Shown here one piece after another: positions 32,401-41,396 of a stretch of 64,000 bases of DNA. This stretch comes from Candidatus Cacconaster merdequi. Its GTDB lineage: Bacteria > Bacteroidota > Bacteroidia > Bacteroidales > UBA932. Numbering within the stretch: position 1 is the first letter of the stretch; every line of letters starts with the position of its first letter. Both the position numbers and the translations under genes were made by a program. The notes under the pieces were generated by a model. It was given only the letters and a program-made list of their open reading frames with translations, had not been told where the DNA came from and ran no database searches. Where the stretch lies: NCBI GenBank assembly GCA_018064345.1, contig JAGHVK010000033.1:1-64000 (forward strand), in the 5' to 3' direction.

Positions 32401-34864
32401 TGTTCTGGTCATCAAGGGCATCAATGAGCTTTTCGAGGGTGTCGGCAATGATTCCCAGTTCGATTGAAATCACATTGCCAAGCTCATCAATATGGAGAGC
32501 CACCTTGTTTCCGCTCTGGTCTATCGCATATACAATCCTGTCGCCGGTCTTGTAAACCTCAAGTTCGAGGGAGGCAAGAGCGCGTTCCATAGTCCTTGCT
32601 AGAGTCGTTCCAAGGTCGAAGAGTCCGGTATTCAGGTTCCTGAGCTGGAATTCGAGCTGATCGCCCACGTTGCCGAGCTTTATCTTGATGTCGGCAAGTC
32701 CTGTCGTTATCGCTGTGTTGAGGGCGTTCATCCTGTCGGAGAGAGCAAGAGTCTGGTTGCCGATTGCACGGGCGATTTCGTCTGCGGTGTCCTTCAGCTC
32801 AGCGCTGATAAGGTTGCCGGCCTCGTTGATTCTCAAAGCAATCAGCTGACCTTCAACATCTATCGCATAGACAATCTTGTTTCCAGTAGCCTCGATCTGT
32901 GAGCGCAGAGCCCTGAAACCGTCGAGCAGGGTGACGTTCATTCCATAAAGGTTGTCATTTATCTCGCCAAGTTCTGAAACTATAGCTTTGAAAGGTTCAG
33001 GGTCAATAGTAATCTTGAGATTTGCGAAACCATCGGCAATGAGTTTGTTCAGAGCGGCCAATCTCTTGTCGAGAGTATCGTTCAGATTGTTGATTGCCTG
33101 GACGAGAGCCTCTGCGGCACTGGCTATCCGGAAGGATATCAGCTGACCGTTTTCATCTATCTTCATTGCAATGGTCTCACCATTCTTGTTCAAGGCATAT
33201 ATGATGTCTTCACCGGACTCGGTGATGACCTTGCCAAGATACTCATATCCGCTGATAACGGCATTGCTCAGAGTTCCGAGCTTTTCGCAGATATTGGTAT
33301 ATCCCATATAGATAGTACCGCCAAGTTCTCCAAGTTTCACATTGACTCCGAAGAGTCCGGACTGGATGGCAGTATTGACAGCTGCTATCTGGCGTTCAAG
33401 TGAAACAGTGTTGCCGTTGATTGCTGCAACTATGTCAGATGCAGAAGCAAGCATCTGAGCGGCGAGAAGGTCACCGGTCTCATCGAGCTGGAGTGATATC
33501 ACCTCACCCTGCTTGTTGATTGCGTAGATGATACCGCCACCTGTTTCAATCATCTGCTGCTTGAGTACTGAGAAGCCCTCAAGGATGGATGTATTGATAT
33601 TTCCGAGAGCCTCGTCAAGAGCTTCGAATCCGGCAGCCAGGACGTTGTCGCTTGCCTTCATTGAAATCCTTACCTTGAGGAGTTCGCAGGTGATCGCCTT
33701 GGTCAATGCATCGAGCCTGTCGGCAAGAGGAGCAGACAAATCGTTGATGGCATCAGCAATCACTGATGCAGATTCTGCAATGGATGCTGAGATAAGTTCT
33801 CCATTCTCGTTGATTGCAAGGGTTATCACCTCTCCTGTCTCGGAAATGGCACTGACAATCTTGTTGCCGTTTTCGCTGATGCGGCAGTTGAGAACCTTGA
33901 ACCCGTTGAATACATTGGTGCTCAGTTCACCGAGAATCTTGTTCACCTTGCAGAACTGGAACTTCAATATTTCGCCGACTTCACCGACACTGACCTTCAC
34001 GTCAGCCAAACCGGTTCTGACAGCGCAGGAGAGAGCCTGTATCTTGTTGGCAAGAGAGCAGGTCTGGCTGTTTATGGCATCGGCTATCTCCTTGGCATTC
34101 GCCTCGAAGCCGGCAGCTATGAGTTCTCCGGCATTGCCGATGCGGAGGGCTATGACCTCACCGTTGGTGTTGAGAGCATATACAATGTCGTTCTTGTCTT
34201 CGGCCATCTGAGCCTTCAATGCCTCGAAACCGTTGAACAAAGTTGCATCGAGAGACTTGATTGCTGCGTTCAGATTTGAATAACTTGCGCTTATCTTGTC
34301 ACCGGCAGTGTAAGCGACAACTATCTTGGCAAGACCGGCCTCAAGGATCACGTTCAAGGAGTCGAGCCTTTCGCCCATATCACGGTTCTTGTCGTTCACA
34401 GCTGCCACGAGCTGGTCTGTCTGCGCCTTGATAGCGGCGGAAATGAGTTTTCCGTTACCGTCAATGCTCAAGGATATGAGATCGCCCTGGGCGTTGATTG
34501 CATAGACAAGTTTGTCACCGGTGTTTCCAACTACGGTCTTCAAAGCGCAGAATCCGTCCAGAAGGGCGGAAATCACACCTTGCAGGTCCGACGAGACCTG
34601 AGTGGTCTGAGCCTTGATGGCATTGGTATTGGCATCGATGGCCACGATTATGCCGTCGTAATTGTCCGACACAATCTGATTCAAAGCAGCCAGTTTGTCG
34701 GCAAGATTCTTTGCCTGCTGGACAAGAGCGGAGTAATCATTGACATAAGTCTTGTCTCCGAAATCCACTTCCGGAGAGAAAACCTCCACGCAGGACGAAA
34801 CCACTCCTCCACATAGGGAAAGTGAAAAAGCGACCAACAAAAGGCCTAACAATTTGTGTTTCAT
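29495..34864 (-). CDS. giant repeat lipoprotein, about 11 tandem repeats of roughly 115 aa
   Basis: A 1789-aa protein I cannot assign to a named family. A signal peptide with lipobox-like cysteines (SLSLC at 18 or VVSSC at 25) points to a cell-surface lipoprotein. From about residue 110 to 1300 there are about 11 repeats. Each has a G-(D/N)-K-I-V-x-A-I-N-x-x-G-E-V-I strand segment, an N-G-E-L-I-(S/D)-A segment, a helical S-L-x-x-K-(I/F)-D-A-L segment and a G-L-A-D-(I/V)-x-V segment. Diverged copies lie at both ends. The C-terminal 300 residues (after NHLLKELLAISDG) differ, are richer in Tyr and Trp, and end WLAAHPDIR. A long fibrous structure is likely. It is first in a two-gene operon with the SPOR-barrel protein. 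The -7 box is at 34930-34937. Confidence 0.8.
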   Translation of the reverse strand: MKHKLLGLLLVAFSLSLCGGVVSSCVEVFSPEVDFGDKTYVNDYSALVQQAKNLADKLAALNQIVSDNYDGIIVAIDANTNAIKAQTTQVSSDLQGVISALLDGFCALKTVVGNTGDKLVYAINAQGDLISLSIDGNGKLISAAIKAQTDQLVAAVNDKNRDMGERLDSLNVILEAGLAKIVVAYTAGDKISASYSNLNAAIKSLDATLFNGFEALKAQMAEDKNDIVYALNTNGEVIALRIGNAGELIAAGFEANAKEIADAINSQTCSLANKIQALSCAVRTGLADVKVSVGEVGEILKFQFCKVNKILGELSTNVFNGFKVLNCRISENGNKIVSAISETGEVITLAINENGELISASIAESASVIADAINDLSAPLADRLDALTKAITCELLKVRISMKASDNVLAAGFEALDEALGNINTSILEGFSVLKQQMIETGGGIIYAINKQGEVISLQLDETGDLLAAQMLASASDIVAAINGNTVSLERQIAAVNTAIQSGLFGVNVKLGELGGTIYMGYTNICEKLGTLSNAVISGYEYLGKVITESGEDIIYALNKNGETIAMKIDENGQLISFRIASAAEALVQAINNLNDTLDKRLAALNKLIADGFANLKITIDPEPFKAIVSELGEINDNLYGMNVTLLDGFRALRSQIEATGNKIVYAIDVEGQLIALRINEAGNLISAELKDTADEIARAIGNQTLALSDRMNALNTAITTGLADIKIKLGNVGDQLEFQLRNLNTGLFDLGTTLARTMERALASLELEVYKTGDRIVYAIDQSGNKVALHIDELGNVISIELGIIADTLEKLIDALDDQNISLANKIDALNRAIGDGLDKIAVKIDGLTNVVSINLDALKDALGDNTAALKAGLDKLVDGMTALSNKVALNGDNIVTAMNRNGEALRLQIDASGKLVSASVVNGAADIVKAMKDQNASLEARFDALKEALAKGLADINVSLDELDNHITFNFGSLAGALQGSLKDLKDGLDDLLGELETINITIGGNGDKIVKAINDNGEVIELQLKANGELIDASIDDAATAIVNALGDNNASLEAKFDALNDALKDGLADVVVAVNHLGDTLTIDLGALEKAINDGAKKLKDGLDDLLGGLNSLSQKVDANGDKIVKAINDNGEVIKLQLKANGELIDASIDDAATAIVEALGDTNVSGEAKFDALSKALKDGLADVVVAVNHLGDTLTIDLGALEKAINDGAKKLKDGLDDILGGLTALSQKVDANGDKIVTAINENGELIQLQIKASGELIEAAIKANTADLKAALESVSGDLSDKIDAINTTVESGLGEIVVAIDDQTAELTTEFTDLSGKLGTIGTNILNGFAATKTNLENIEKAINGMRDTLKISIDANTEAILKLDTDLKASLDSLVQAVKTIGGKLEVAINKQGDAIVLALGPDGSIVGAINAGATTIASAIGAQTTSLSALLQTGNDTAADILEGLGTAGEDIAKILEQLIDHKVDLSEIIELLGINNHLLKELLAISDGVYLDSTKLIKTGEFAGKYSAIYLTPEAREAADKSSETEIAIASLLEMEARMTAPSKTQYVTQTYDNSGKLITSATYDYSKSTKHGHSIWKRVRAYEGRIYSTGVTITDSDNKTLVEVKAQSTKEIWLIKIHEVCSFRMIYGIKTDDVDGSDQHYYAARYLKTDKQVTGPDPDYFVDGKKISEYKDMPSNEADYSNTHTDYPKWYNGGATPIPVIFNIYNKETGVYIQPEAYIYCIQTGFSKPYKGTNSSNKWITGTGGNEDQLEDDGVWPEDIQKYTNDWLAAHPDIR
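31153..31850. repeat. 348-bp near-identical DNA repeats inside the giant gene
   Basis: Two adjacent units (starting about 31153 and 31501) are highly alike at DNA level. A 60-bp block around 31261 recurs essentially unchanged at 31609, exactly 348 bp (116 codons) later. The upstream neighbour unit is also closely related. This points to recent duplication or homogenisation. Confidence 0.8.
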
Positions 34865-34929
34865 AGGTATAAGATATTTGTTTTCTCAATAATAAAAAAG
34901 CGGCAGAAGGGCAATACCCGCGCCAGCTA

Positions 34930-34937
34930 CAAAATTA
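34930..34937 (-). promoter_or_regulatory. -7 box for the giant lipoprotein operon
   Basis: The minus strand reads TAATTTTG, 65 nt before the ATG at 34864. Apart from this promoter, the 220-bp gap 34865-35084 holds a degenerate palindromic element and a hairpin. Confidence 0.6.
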
Positions 34938-35000
34938 CAAAAAAATGAGAAAAACCAAAAAAAGTGATATTTGATTCAAATCATTTCATACCAAAACATT

Positions 35001-35024
35001 AGAGCCTGCCTTGAAATGGATTCA
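35001..35024. repeat. degenerate copy of the palindromic element
   Basis: AGAGCCTGCC, then TTGAAATGGATTCA. It resembles the full element but with broken arms, directly before the hairpin at 35023-35056. Confidence 0.5.
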
Positions 35025-35056
35025 GAGCCCGGCAAACATGAATTGACCGGGCTCTG
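35023..35056. terminator. terminator-like hairpin after ribF
   Basis: A perfect 10-bp stem CAGAGCCCGG / CCGGGCTCTG with a 14-nt loop lies 28 bp beyond the ribF stop. The T tract (minus strand) comes before rather than after it, so it is not a canonical terminator. Confidence 0.5.
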
Positions 35057-35084
35057 AAAACAAGAAAAAAAACAGGAGTTGCAG

Positions 35085-35978
35085 CTATTCGTCGAAACAA
35101 TTGACAAGAGCCTTTTCCCTGTCCTTGACCAGCTGCGATTTCAACTGGTCAAGACAAGAGAACTTCATCTCGTCGCGAAGCCGCGAAACGAACTCCACCT
35201 TGATGTCGAGTCCGTAGATATCCTGGTTGAAATCGAGAAGATGTGTCTCGACCGTGCGGGAATTGCCGCTTCCTACCGTAGGCCGTACACCGATATTGCA
35301 AATTCCCTTGTACCTGTGGCCGAGGGTATGGGCATACACGGCATACACTCCGTTGCCCGGAATCAGTTTCAAAGGCTCGTACAGCTGCATGTTGGCAGTA
35401 GGGAATCCAATCGTGCGGCCAAGGCGGTTGCCAGCCACTACGACTCCGGTCAGGCTGTAACGATAGCCCAGCATCATCTCTGCAAGTTGCACATTACCTT
35501 CTGATACAGCGTTTCTTATGATTGTGGAGCTGACTGCCGTTCCACCCTGCCGGTACTCATCAGCCATAACCGCGCGCACGCCGCACCCTTCCACGACACG
35601 GGCCATCTCTTCCGGCGATGAGAACGAGTCGTGACCAAGCCTGTGGTCATAACCTATCACGAGAGTGGATACACCGTATCGTCCGACAAGGTATTCCTTG
35701 ACGAACTGTGCGGCGGAAAGCCTGCTGAAGTCCCTGCTGAAAGGGACCACTTCGAAGCGGTCCGCACCGCAGGCAAGACACCGGGCTTTTTTTTCATCAA
35801 GGGTGGTTAGCAGACGCAATTTGTCCGCATCCATCTGCAACACGCTTCTCGGGTGCGGCCAGAAAGTGATTATCACACTCTCTTCGGCCACACTCCGCGC
35901 GATTGAAGTCATCCTGTCTATCACCTGCCGGTGTCCCAGATGGACCCCATCGAAGAAGCCTGTAGCTGCTACAGCCAT
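35085..35978 (-). CDS. ribF: bifunctional riboflavin kinase / FAD synthetase
   Basis: A 297-aa enzyme making FMN and then FAD. The N-terminal nucleotidyltransferase begins AATGFFDGVHLGHRQVID, with the HxGH-like site at residues 7-17. SYDHR-type binding appears as VIGYDHRLGHD and SSTIIRNAVSEGN follows. The C-terminal flavokinase has GNRLGRTIGFPTANMQ near residue 180 and the RPTVGSGNSRTVETHLLDF motif. The N-terminus is a little shorter than usual. Its start overlaps the end of the phosphorylase gene by 10 nt, so it belongs to the glycogen operon transcript, an unusual companion. No FMN riboswitch is visible. Confidence 0.94.
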   Translation of the reverse strand: MAVAATGFFDGVHLGHRQVIDRMTSIARSVAEESVIITFWPHPRSVLQMDADKLRLLTTLDEKKARCLACGADRFEVVPFSRDFSRLSAAQFVKEYLVGRYGVSTLVIGYDHRLGHDSFSSPEEMARVVEGCGVRAVMADEYRQGGTAVSSTIIRNAVSEGNVQLAEMMLGYRYSLTGVVVAGNRLGRTIGFPTANMQLYEPLKLIPGNGVYAVYAHTLGHRYKGICNIGVRPTVGSGNSRTVETHLLDFNQDIYGLDIKVEFVSRLRDEMKFSCLDQLKSQLVKDREKALVNCFDE

Positions 35979-38900
35979 TTCACGAGTTCACAGTCCTGAC
36001 GGTGAGGCAGTTTGGTATTCCTGGCATACAGTCTCCCGGCAATTTCGTAGGTTCCGGCCATTTCAGGAACCACGGCAGCCCTGAAGGTGGCGACGCCGTC
36101 CTTGAAGTCAGCAAGGGAGAAGTCGAATCTTTCGGTGATGTGATAGTCTCCCTTTGCATTGCGCTCTGCAAGCAGAAGCTCGACTCCGACATCCTCCGGA
36201 TTCATGTCACCTATGTATGCCTTGAGTTCCGAATTGTACGCCTTGCCCAATGTAAGGGATTCCTTGACGTTGTCAGGCTTTGTGAAAGATATTATCTCAA
36301 GATGTCTCCATTCACGGCGCATACGCTTCTTCCAGAAGGCAATTTCCCTCGCAACTGCATAGTCGTCAGCAAGAAGGGACTGGCTGCGCTTTGCAAGAGG
36401 GTCATAATACTTGGCGCAGTAGTCGCTCAGCATACGGTTGGTCGTGAAGTTGCAGGCCACCTGGGCCACAGTGTTCTTGATCTGCTTGATCCACGCAGGT
36501 GAAACGCCCGAAGAGGCTTCCACATTATAGTATGCTGGTGCTATCTCATTCTCTATGATGTTGTATATGGTGGCAGAATCCAGTTCGTTCTGGAAAGACT
36601 GGTCATCATAAGTACGTTCCATCTTCAAGGCCCAGCCTGCGCCCGGTTTGTAACCTTCAACCCACCATCCGTCAAGTACGGAGAAGTGCATCACTCCGTT
36701 CATCACAGCCTTTTCACCGCTTGTTCCTGAAGCTTCCTGCGGGCGGGTAGGATTGTTCATCCATACATCAACTCCCTGGACGAGCAGCTTCGCTATTGAT
36801 ATGTCATAATTCGGAACGAACACAATCTTTCCGATGAACTGCGGCATCTTGGATATTTCCACGATGTGTTTGATAAGATCCTGTCCGGCGCCGTCGGCAG
36901 GGTGTGCCTTTCCAGCGAAGAGGAACTGTACCGGACGCTTCGGATTGTTCACTATCTCATTGAGCCTGTCAAGGTTGCTGAAAAGAAGCGTTGCTCTCTT
37001 GTAAGTTGCGAAGCGGCGGGCGAAACCGATTGTAAGAACGTCATCGCGGAGTGTCTTGCGAATCGTGACAATCTCTCTCGGAGAATAGTGCGCCGTCGCA
37101 GAAGTATCCGCCATACAATCCTTCACCGCATTTATCAGGCGGGTCTTGAGAGTTCTCCTGGTATTCCATACAACATAGTCAGGCACATTGTATATTCCAT
37201 TGAAACAGTTCTTGTCGTAGTGGTGTGTCTGGAACTCCGCACCGAATACCTCCGAATGGATCTTCTTCCACTCAGGAGCGGTCCAAGTCGAATAATGAAC
37301 TCCGTTGGTTACGGAATCCACGTGGAGTTCTTCCGGAATGTAGCCCGGCCACATCGGAGCGAATATCTTCTGGCTCACCTTGCCGTGAAGCCAGCTCACG
37401 CCATTGACTTCCTGTGAGAGATTTGCTGCGAGGAAGCTCATCGAGAACTTCTCTCCCGGGTTGTTGGCATCTATCTTGCCAAGAGCCATGAAACTCTTCC
37501 AGTCTGTCTTCATTCTCTCCGGGTAGTGAGAGATGTAGACACGGAGCAGGTCCTCGCTGAAAGCGTCGTGTCCGGCAGGGACAGGCGTATGGGTCGTGAA
37601 GAGAGAAGAGGCCCTTACGAGTTCCAACGCTTCGTCGAACGACAGGTTCTTCTCCTGTATGTATTCCATCATCCTCTCAAGCCCGCAGAAGGCGGCGTGG
37701 CCTTCGTTGCAGTGATATACGTCCACCTCGATGCCAAGAGCCCTCAGAGCGCGGATACCACCGACACCAAGCAGGAGCTCCTGTTTCAGGCGGTTTTCCC
37801 AGTCGCCACCGTAGAGCTGGTGGGTAACCTGACGGTCTTCAGGAAGATTGTCCTCATAGTCTGTATCGAGAAGATAGAGGTCGGTACGTCCGACAGCCAC
37901 CTTCCAGATGCGTGCCGAAATGTTTCGTCCCGGGAAGGCGAGGCTTATCGTAAGCCAGTTGCCCTCAGCGTCCCTGACCGGTTCGGCAGGAATCCTTGTG
38001 AAATCCTGAGGTTCATACTCCGATATCTGATTTCCTCCCGAAGAGAGTTTCTGGGTAAAATACCCGTACCGGTAGAGCAGTCCTACGGCCGTCATATTGA
38101 CCTTCATGTCGGAAGCTTCCTTCAGGTAGTCTCCTGCAAGGATTCCGAGGCCGCCGGAATATATCTTCAAAGAGGTGTCGATACCGTATTCCATACAGAA
38201 ATAGGCTATCTTCGTACCTTTGCGTTCTCCCTTGCCTGACATATAGTCGGAATACTCCTCATACACTGAATCAAGGCGTGCGAGGAAAGAGCTGTCCTTC
38301 TCAAGCTTGCGATAGAGTTTCAAAGGAATCTTGTCGAGCAGCAGAAGCGGGTTGCCGTTCACTTTCTTCCAGAGTTCAGCATCGATTCCGGAAAAGAGGT
38401 CGATGGCTGACTGGTTCCAACACCACCACAGGTTGTTTGCAATCTCTTCCAGATGTTTCAGGCGTTCAGGAAGTTCACGGCCGATGAAAACACTTGCCCA
38501 AGAAGGATGGCTCCTGTCTGCGGAATAATAGTTGGAAGGCTTGTCATCACCGAATCCCGAGAGTCTTGTCGAAGATGCGGAAACCTTGGATATCGCCTTG
38601 TCGTATGCATCTTTGTAATATACTATATTCTTGTCCCACAATGCAATACCAGAAACCTCAAGAGCATTCCTGCGGTATTCCGCCATAGTGGAGGCATCAA
38701 GCGAAGCGAGATCTTCAATCCGTCTTTCCACACCATCAACCACCGACTGGTAGTTGGAGTCGTTCCTCTCCACTACCGTGATTCCCGGGTGGGCCTTTCC
38801 GTAATGGTCTTCCACCCAAAGCCCGAAGCCTGCGAGCGAAGTGGTGACTGTCGGCACCCTGAATGCAAGCGATTCGAGCGGAGTGTAACCCCAAGGCTCA

Positions 38901-40189
38901 TAATATGATGGGAATATGGTAAGGTCCATACCTATCAGCAAATCGTAGTACTTCCTGTTGAAGATGCCATCGTCACCGTTGAGATATGTCGGGAAGAAAA
39001 GCACCTTCACGCGGGAATCTGCCGAGTTGTTCAGCCCGAGATGTCTCAGATGCTTCATCACAGCATCGTAGTCGTCCATCAGATAATGGCTTGTCTGAGT
39101 GGTGTAGCCGGAATCCGCTCCGGCAAGTTTGGCTGCAAGTTCCTTGTCAGGACCGTTGTTCCCGGAAGGAACCATTATGAGAGCCACTACCTCCTTTCCG
39201 GCATACCCCTTGGACTGCAACCTGCCGAGAGCGTCAATGAAGACATTCACGCCTTTGTTACAGTATTCATAGCGGCCGCTGATGCCCACGAGAAGAGCGT
39301 CGTCGGAGATTTTTGAGCCGGTCATTGCGGAGGCCACCTCCAGCAGCAGCTTCCTTGCTGCGGCAGCGCACTCGTCATATTTTTCAGGTGCAGGGGTTAT
39401 GCTGTTCTCGAATCCGTTCGGAGTGACTACGTCCACATCCCTTCCGAGGAAGCGGCGGCATTCCTTTGCGGTAATGTCGCTTACAGTCGTGAATACGTCC
39501 GCTACATTCGCGGCCGCCTTTTCAAGAGAATGACGGGCCTTTACTCCATACTCGGAAGCAAGGCTGTCGGCATCGTATCTTTCCAGTTTGTCGTAAAGAG
39601 GCAGGTTCTTCCCCGCAATACAGCGGCCCACGACAGTGGCGTGCGTAGTGAAGATGGTTCCGACAGGAAGTTTCCTTGACTTCAGGTAGAGAAGTCCCGC
39701 TCCGGTCATCCATTCGTGGAATTGTGCCACGGCCTTGTCGGACGGAGTCATATTGTACCTTGCGAAACTCTCTATCACCTTTCCTGAGGCATATCCGAAA
39801 AGCGCGGACTCGATATAGTCCCAGCTTCCGGTGATGGAATCCACTCCGAACTCTTTCCAGAAATCGGTCAGAATCTCATCTTTCTTGCCCATATATTGGG
39901 TGTAGTCCACAAGAATCGCAACCGGGTTGCCGGCAACGTTCCATCTTCCCACCCTGATTCTCAAACCCTCTTCGAAGGCGGAGAGCCTCCACGACTTGAA
40001 CAGGGACGGATCCTCCACAAATTCAGGATTCTGCGCGGTATCGCGCCATACGTCAGGTCCGATATGTATATGGTTCTTCTTCAGTTCTGTTGCAAGGCAG
40101 AGGGATTTCGTTGCTATCACGGTGTGTATTCCACCTACTTTGTTGCAGACTTCCCAGCTTACCTCGAACAAATAATCCGGCATCTTCAT
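35969..40189 (-). CDS. fused glycogen synthase-like (GT3) and alpha-glucan phosphorylase (GT35)
   Basis: A 1406-aa two-domain protein. Residues about 1-560 resemble eukaryote-type glycogen synthase (LFEVSWEVCNKVGGIHTVIATKS at the start, SYYEPWGYTPLESLAF near residue 425). Residues about 590-1406 are an alpha-glucan phosphorylase with KIYSGGLGILAGDYLKEASD, DVYHCNEGHAAF and the cofactor block EASGTSGEKAVMNG near residue 1160, whose lysine should hold pyridoxal phosphate. The two halves would make and phosphorolyse alpha-1,4-glucan. This fusion is known in Bacteroidota; whether both halves are active is not shown here. It shares ATGA with the GH57 gene. Confidence 0.9.
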   Translation of the reverse strand: MKMPDYLFEVSWEVCNKVGGIHTVIATKSLCLATELKKNHIHIGPDVWRDTAQNPEFVEDPSLFKSWRLSAFEEGLRIRVGRWNVAGNPVAILVDYTQYMGKKDEILTDFWKEFGVDSITGSWDYIESALFGYASGKVIESFARYNMTPSDKAVAQFHEWMTGAGLLYLKSRKLPVGTIFTTHATVVGRCIAGKNLPLYDKLERYDADSLASEYGVKARHSLEKAAANVADVFTTVSDITAKECRRFLGRDVDVVTPNGFENSITPAPEKYDECAAAARKLLLEVASAMTGSKISDDALLVGISGRYEYCNKGVNVFIDALGRLQSKGYAGKEVVALIMVPSGNNGPDKELAAKLAGADSGYTTQTSHYLMDDYDAVMKHLRHLGLNNSADSRVKVLFFPTYLNGDDGIFNRKYYDLLIGMDLTIFPSYYEPWGYTPLESLAFRVPTVTTSLAGFGLWVEDHYGKAHPGITVVERNDSNYQSVVDGVERRIEDLASLDASTMAEYRRNALEVSGIALWDKNIVYYKDAYDKAISKVSASSTRLSGFGDDKPSNYYSADRSHPSWASVFIGRELPERLKHLEEIANNLWWCWNQSAIDLFSGIDAELWKKVNGNPLLLLDKIPLKLYRKLEKDSSFLARLDSVYEEYSDYMSGKGERKGTKIAYFCMEYGIDTSLKIYSGGLGILAGDYLKEASDMKVNMTAVGLLYRYGYFTQKLSSGGNQISEYEPQDFTRIPAEPVRDAEGNWLTISLAFPGRNISARIWKVAVGRTDLYLLDTDYEDNLPEDRQVTHQLYGGDWENRLKQELLLGVGGIRALRALGIEVDVYHCNEGHAAFCGLERMMEYIQEKNLSFDEALELVRASSLFTTHTPVPAGHDAFSEDLLRVYISHYPERMKTDWKSFMALGKIDANNPGEKFSMSFLAANLSQEVNGVSWLHGKVSQKIFAPMWPGYIPEELHVDSVTNGVHYSTWTAPEWKKIHSEVFGAEFQTHHYDKNCFNGIYNVPDYVVWNTRRTLKTRLINAVKDCMADTSATAHYSPREIVTIRKTLRDDVLTIGFARRFATYKRATLLFSNLDRLNEIVNNPKRPVQFLFAGKAHPADGAGQDLIKHIVEISKMPQFIGKIVFVPNYDISIAKLLVQGVDVWMNNPTRPQEASGTSGEKAVMNGVMHFSVLDGWWVEGYKPGAGWALKMERTYDDQSFQNELDSATIYNIIENEIAPAYYNVEASSGVSPAWIKQIKNTVAQVACNFTTNRMLSDYCAKYYDPLAKRSQSLLADDYAVAREIAFWKKRMRREWRHLEIISFTKPDNVKESLTLGKAYNSELKAYIGDMNPEDVGVELLLAERNAKGDYHITERFDFSLADFKDGVATFRAAVVPEMAGTYEIAGRLYARNTKLPHRQDCELVKWL

Positions 40190-41391
40190 TTCTTGTCTTT
40201 CTCCTTTAACTTTTCTTTTATTCTCAATTCAAAATCACTCAAAACGTTCATATAGTTGATGAATGCCTCGTAAGGCGTATCGTACGGATTGAAATAGCTG
40301 TGCACACTGCCGTCAGAGAAGAACTTGGTGCACATATAATAGAAGTGGTCGCTCTCCTGAAGCTGCCGGTACAGATGGCTCAGCTTAGGATCTGAAGCCT
40401 CTGCAACTGCCGCGCCGAGGGAATATGCCTTATGGAAAGCCTCTTCCTGCAGTTCATTTCCGAGCCAGGCACTGGTATCGCGCTCTTCGTCCGCCCATGA
40501 TATCGGGTAAGGGACGTGAAGAGGAGCCACCGGCTGATATTTTTCAGCCGCCTCGGAAGGGGTGCAGAATCCGATACCCTTTGAGAGGACGGCATCAGGC
40601 AAGGCCTTCATGAAATCGAATATTCCACTAGCCGCGTTCTGGTGCTCTCCGAAAGTCTCATAGTCCATGAAGAGATTTGCCACGTCGCTTTCCTGAAGGG
40701 ACTCAGAGAGCCACTCAGCGAACTTGCACGCATCGAGAGGCCATCCGTTCCAGCCTCTGTCGGAGAAGCGGAAAGCAATGTCGTCACTCAGGGTGAAATT
40801 ACGCAACAAAAGTTTCAGTCGCGGATTCACCGCATTGGTATATACGAAATCAGGGCTCTTCCAGCCGAGTATGTGCTTGGCTCCTTCCGTAAGCATCACC
40901 TTGTATCCCATTGATGCCACTGACTCTCCAATGGAGTCGGAGTATATGAGCTCCGTATTGCGGAACACGACTGGCTTTACTCCGAACATCTTGGTTATGA
41001 GTTCGGAATGGCTCTTCACCTGCCTTCTGAACTCTTCATCGTCAGCAAGAGAGGCCAAAGAATGGGAATAAGTCTCGGCGAGGAACTCCACGCACCCGGT
41101 TTCAGCGAGGGCCTTGAAACTGTCTATCACCTCCGGGGCATATTTTTCAAACTGCTCAATCGCTACTCCTGATATGGAAAAAGCGACCTTGAAGGCTCCC
41201 TTATAGCGTTTCACAAGTTCCAGCAACATTGCATTTGCAGGAAGATAGCACCTTGATGCGACACGCCTCAGTATGGTACGGTTGGCGAAATCGTCGAAAT
41301 AATGGAAATCGTTCCCGATGTCGAAGAAACGGAACTGGCGCAGTCGGTCAGGCTGATGCACCTGAAAATAGAAACATACTGATTTTTCCAT
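40186..41391 (-). CDS. glycoside hydrolase family 57 alpha-amylase-like enzyme
   Basis: A 401-aa GH57 enzyme, probably an alpha-amylase or 4-alpha-glucanotransferase acting on stored glycogen. GH57 motifs: FYFQVHQPDRLR at the start (HQP), SISGVAIEQ near 73, the nucleophile region FRNTELIYSD with Glu 147, FSDRGWNGWP near 215, and FMDYETFGEHQ near 240 carrying the acid/base Asp. There is no signal peptide, so it is cytoplasmic. It lies between the GT4 and phosphorylase genes, with 5 bp and a 4-nt overlap. Substrate specificity cannot be decided from sequence alone. Confidence 0.92.
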   Translation of the reverse strand: MEKSVCFYFQVHQPDRLRQFRFFDIGNDFHYFDDFANRTILRRVASRCYLPANAMLLELVKRYKGAFKVAFSISGVAIEQFEKYAPEVIDSFKALAETGCVEFLAETYSHSLASLADDEEFRRQVKSHSELITKMFGVKPVVFRNTELIYSDSIGESVASMGYKVMLTEGAKHILGWKSPDFVYTNAVNPRLKLLLRNFTLSDDIAFRFSDRGWNGWPLDACKFAEWLSESLQESDVANLFMDYETFGEHQNAASGIFDFMKALPDAVLSKGIGFCTPSEAAEKYQPVAPLHVPYPISWADEERDTSAWLGNELQEEAFHKAYSLGAAVAEASDPKLSHLYRQLQESDHFYYMCTKFFSDGSVHSYFNPYDTPYEAFINYMNVLSDFELRIKEKLKEKDKK

Positions 41392-41396
41392 ATCTT

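Noticed and set aside
35979-36100. FMN riboswitch upstream of ribF
   Set aside because: The region upstream of ribF is coding sequence of the phosphorylase gene, with which it overlaps.
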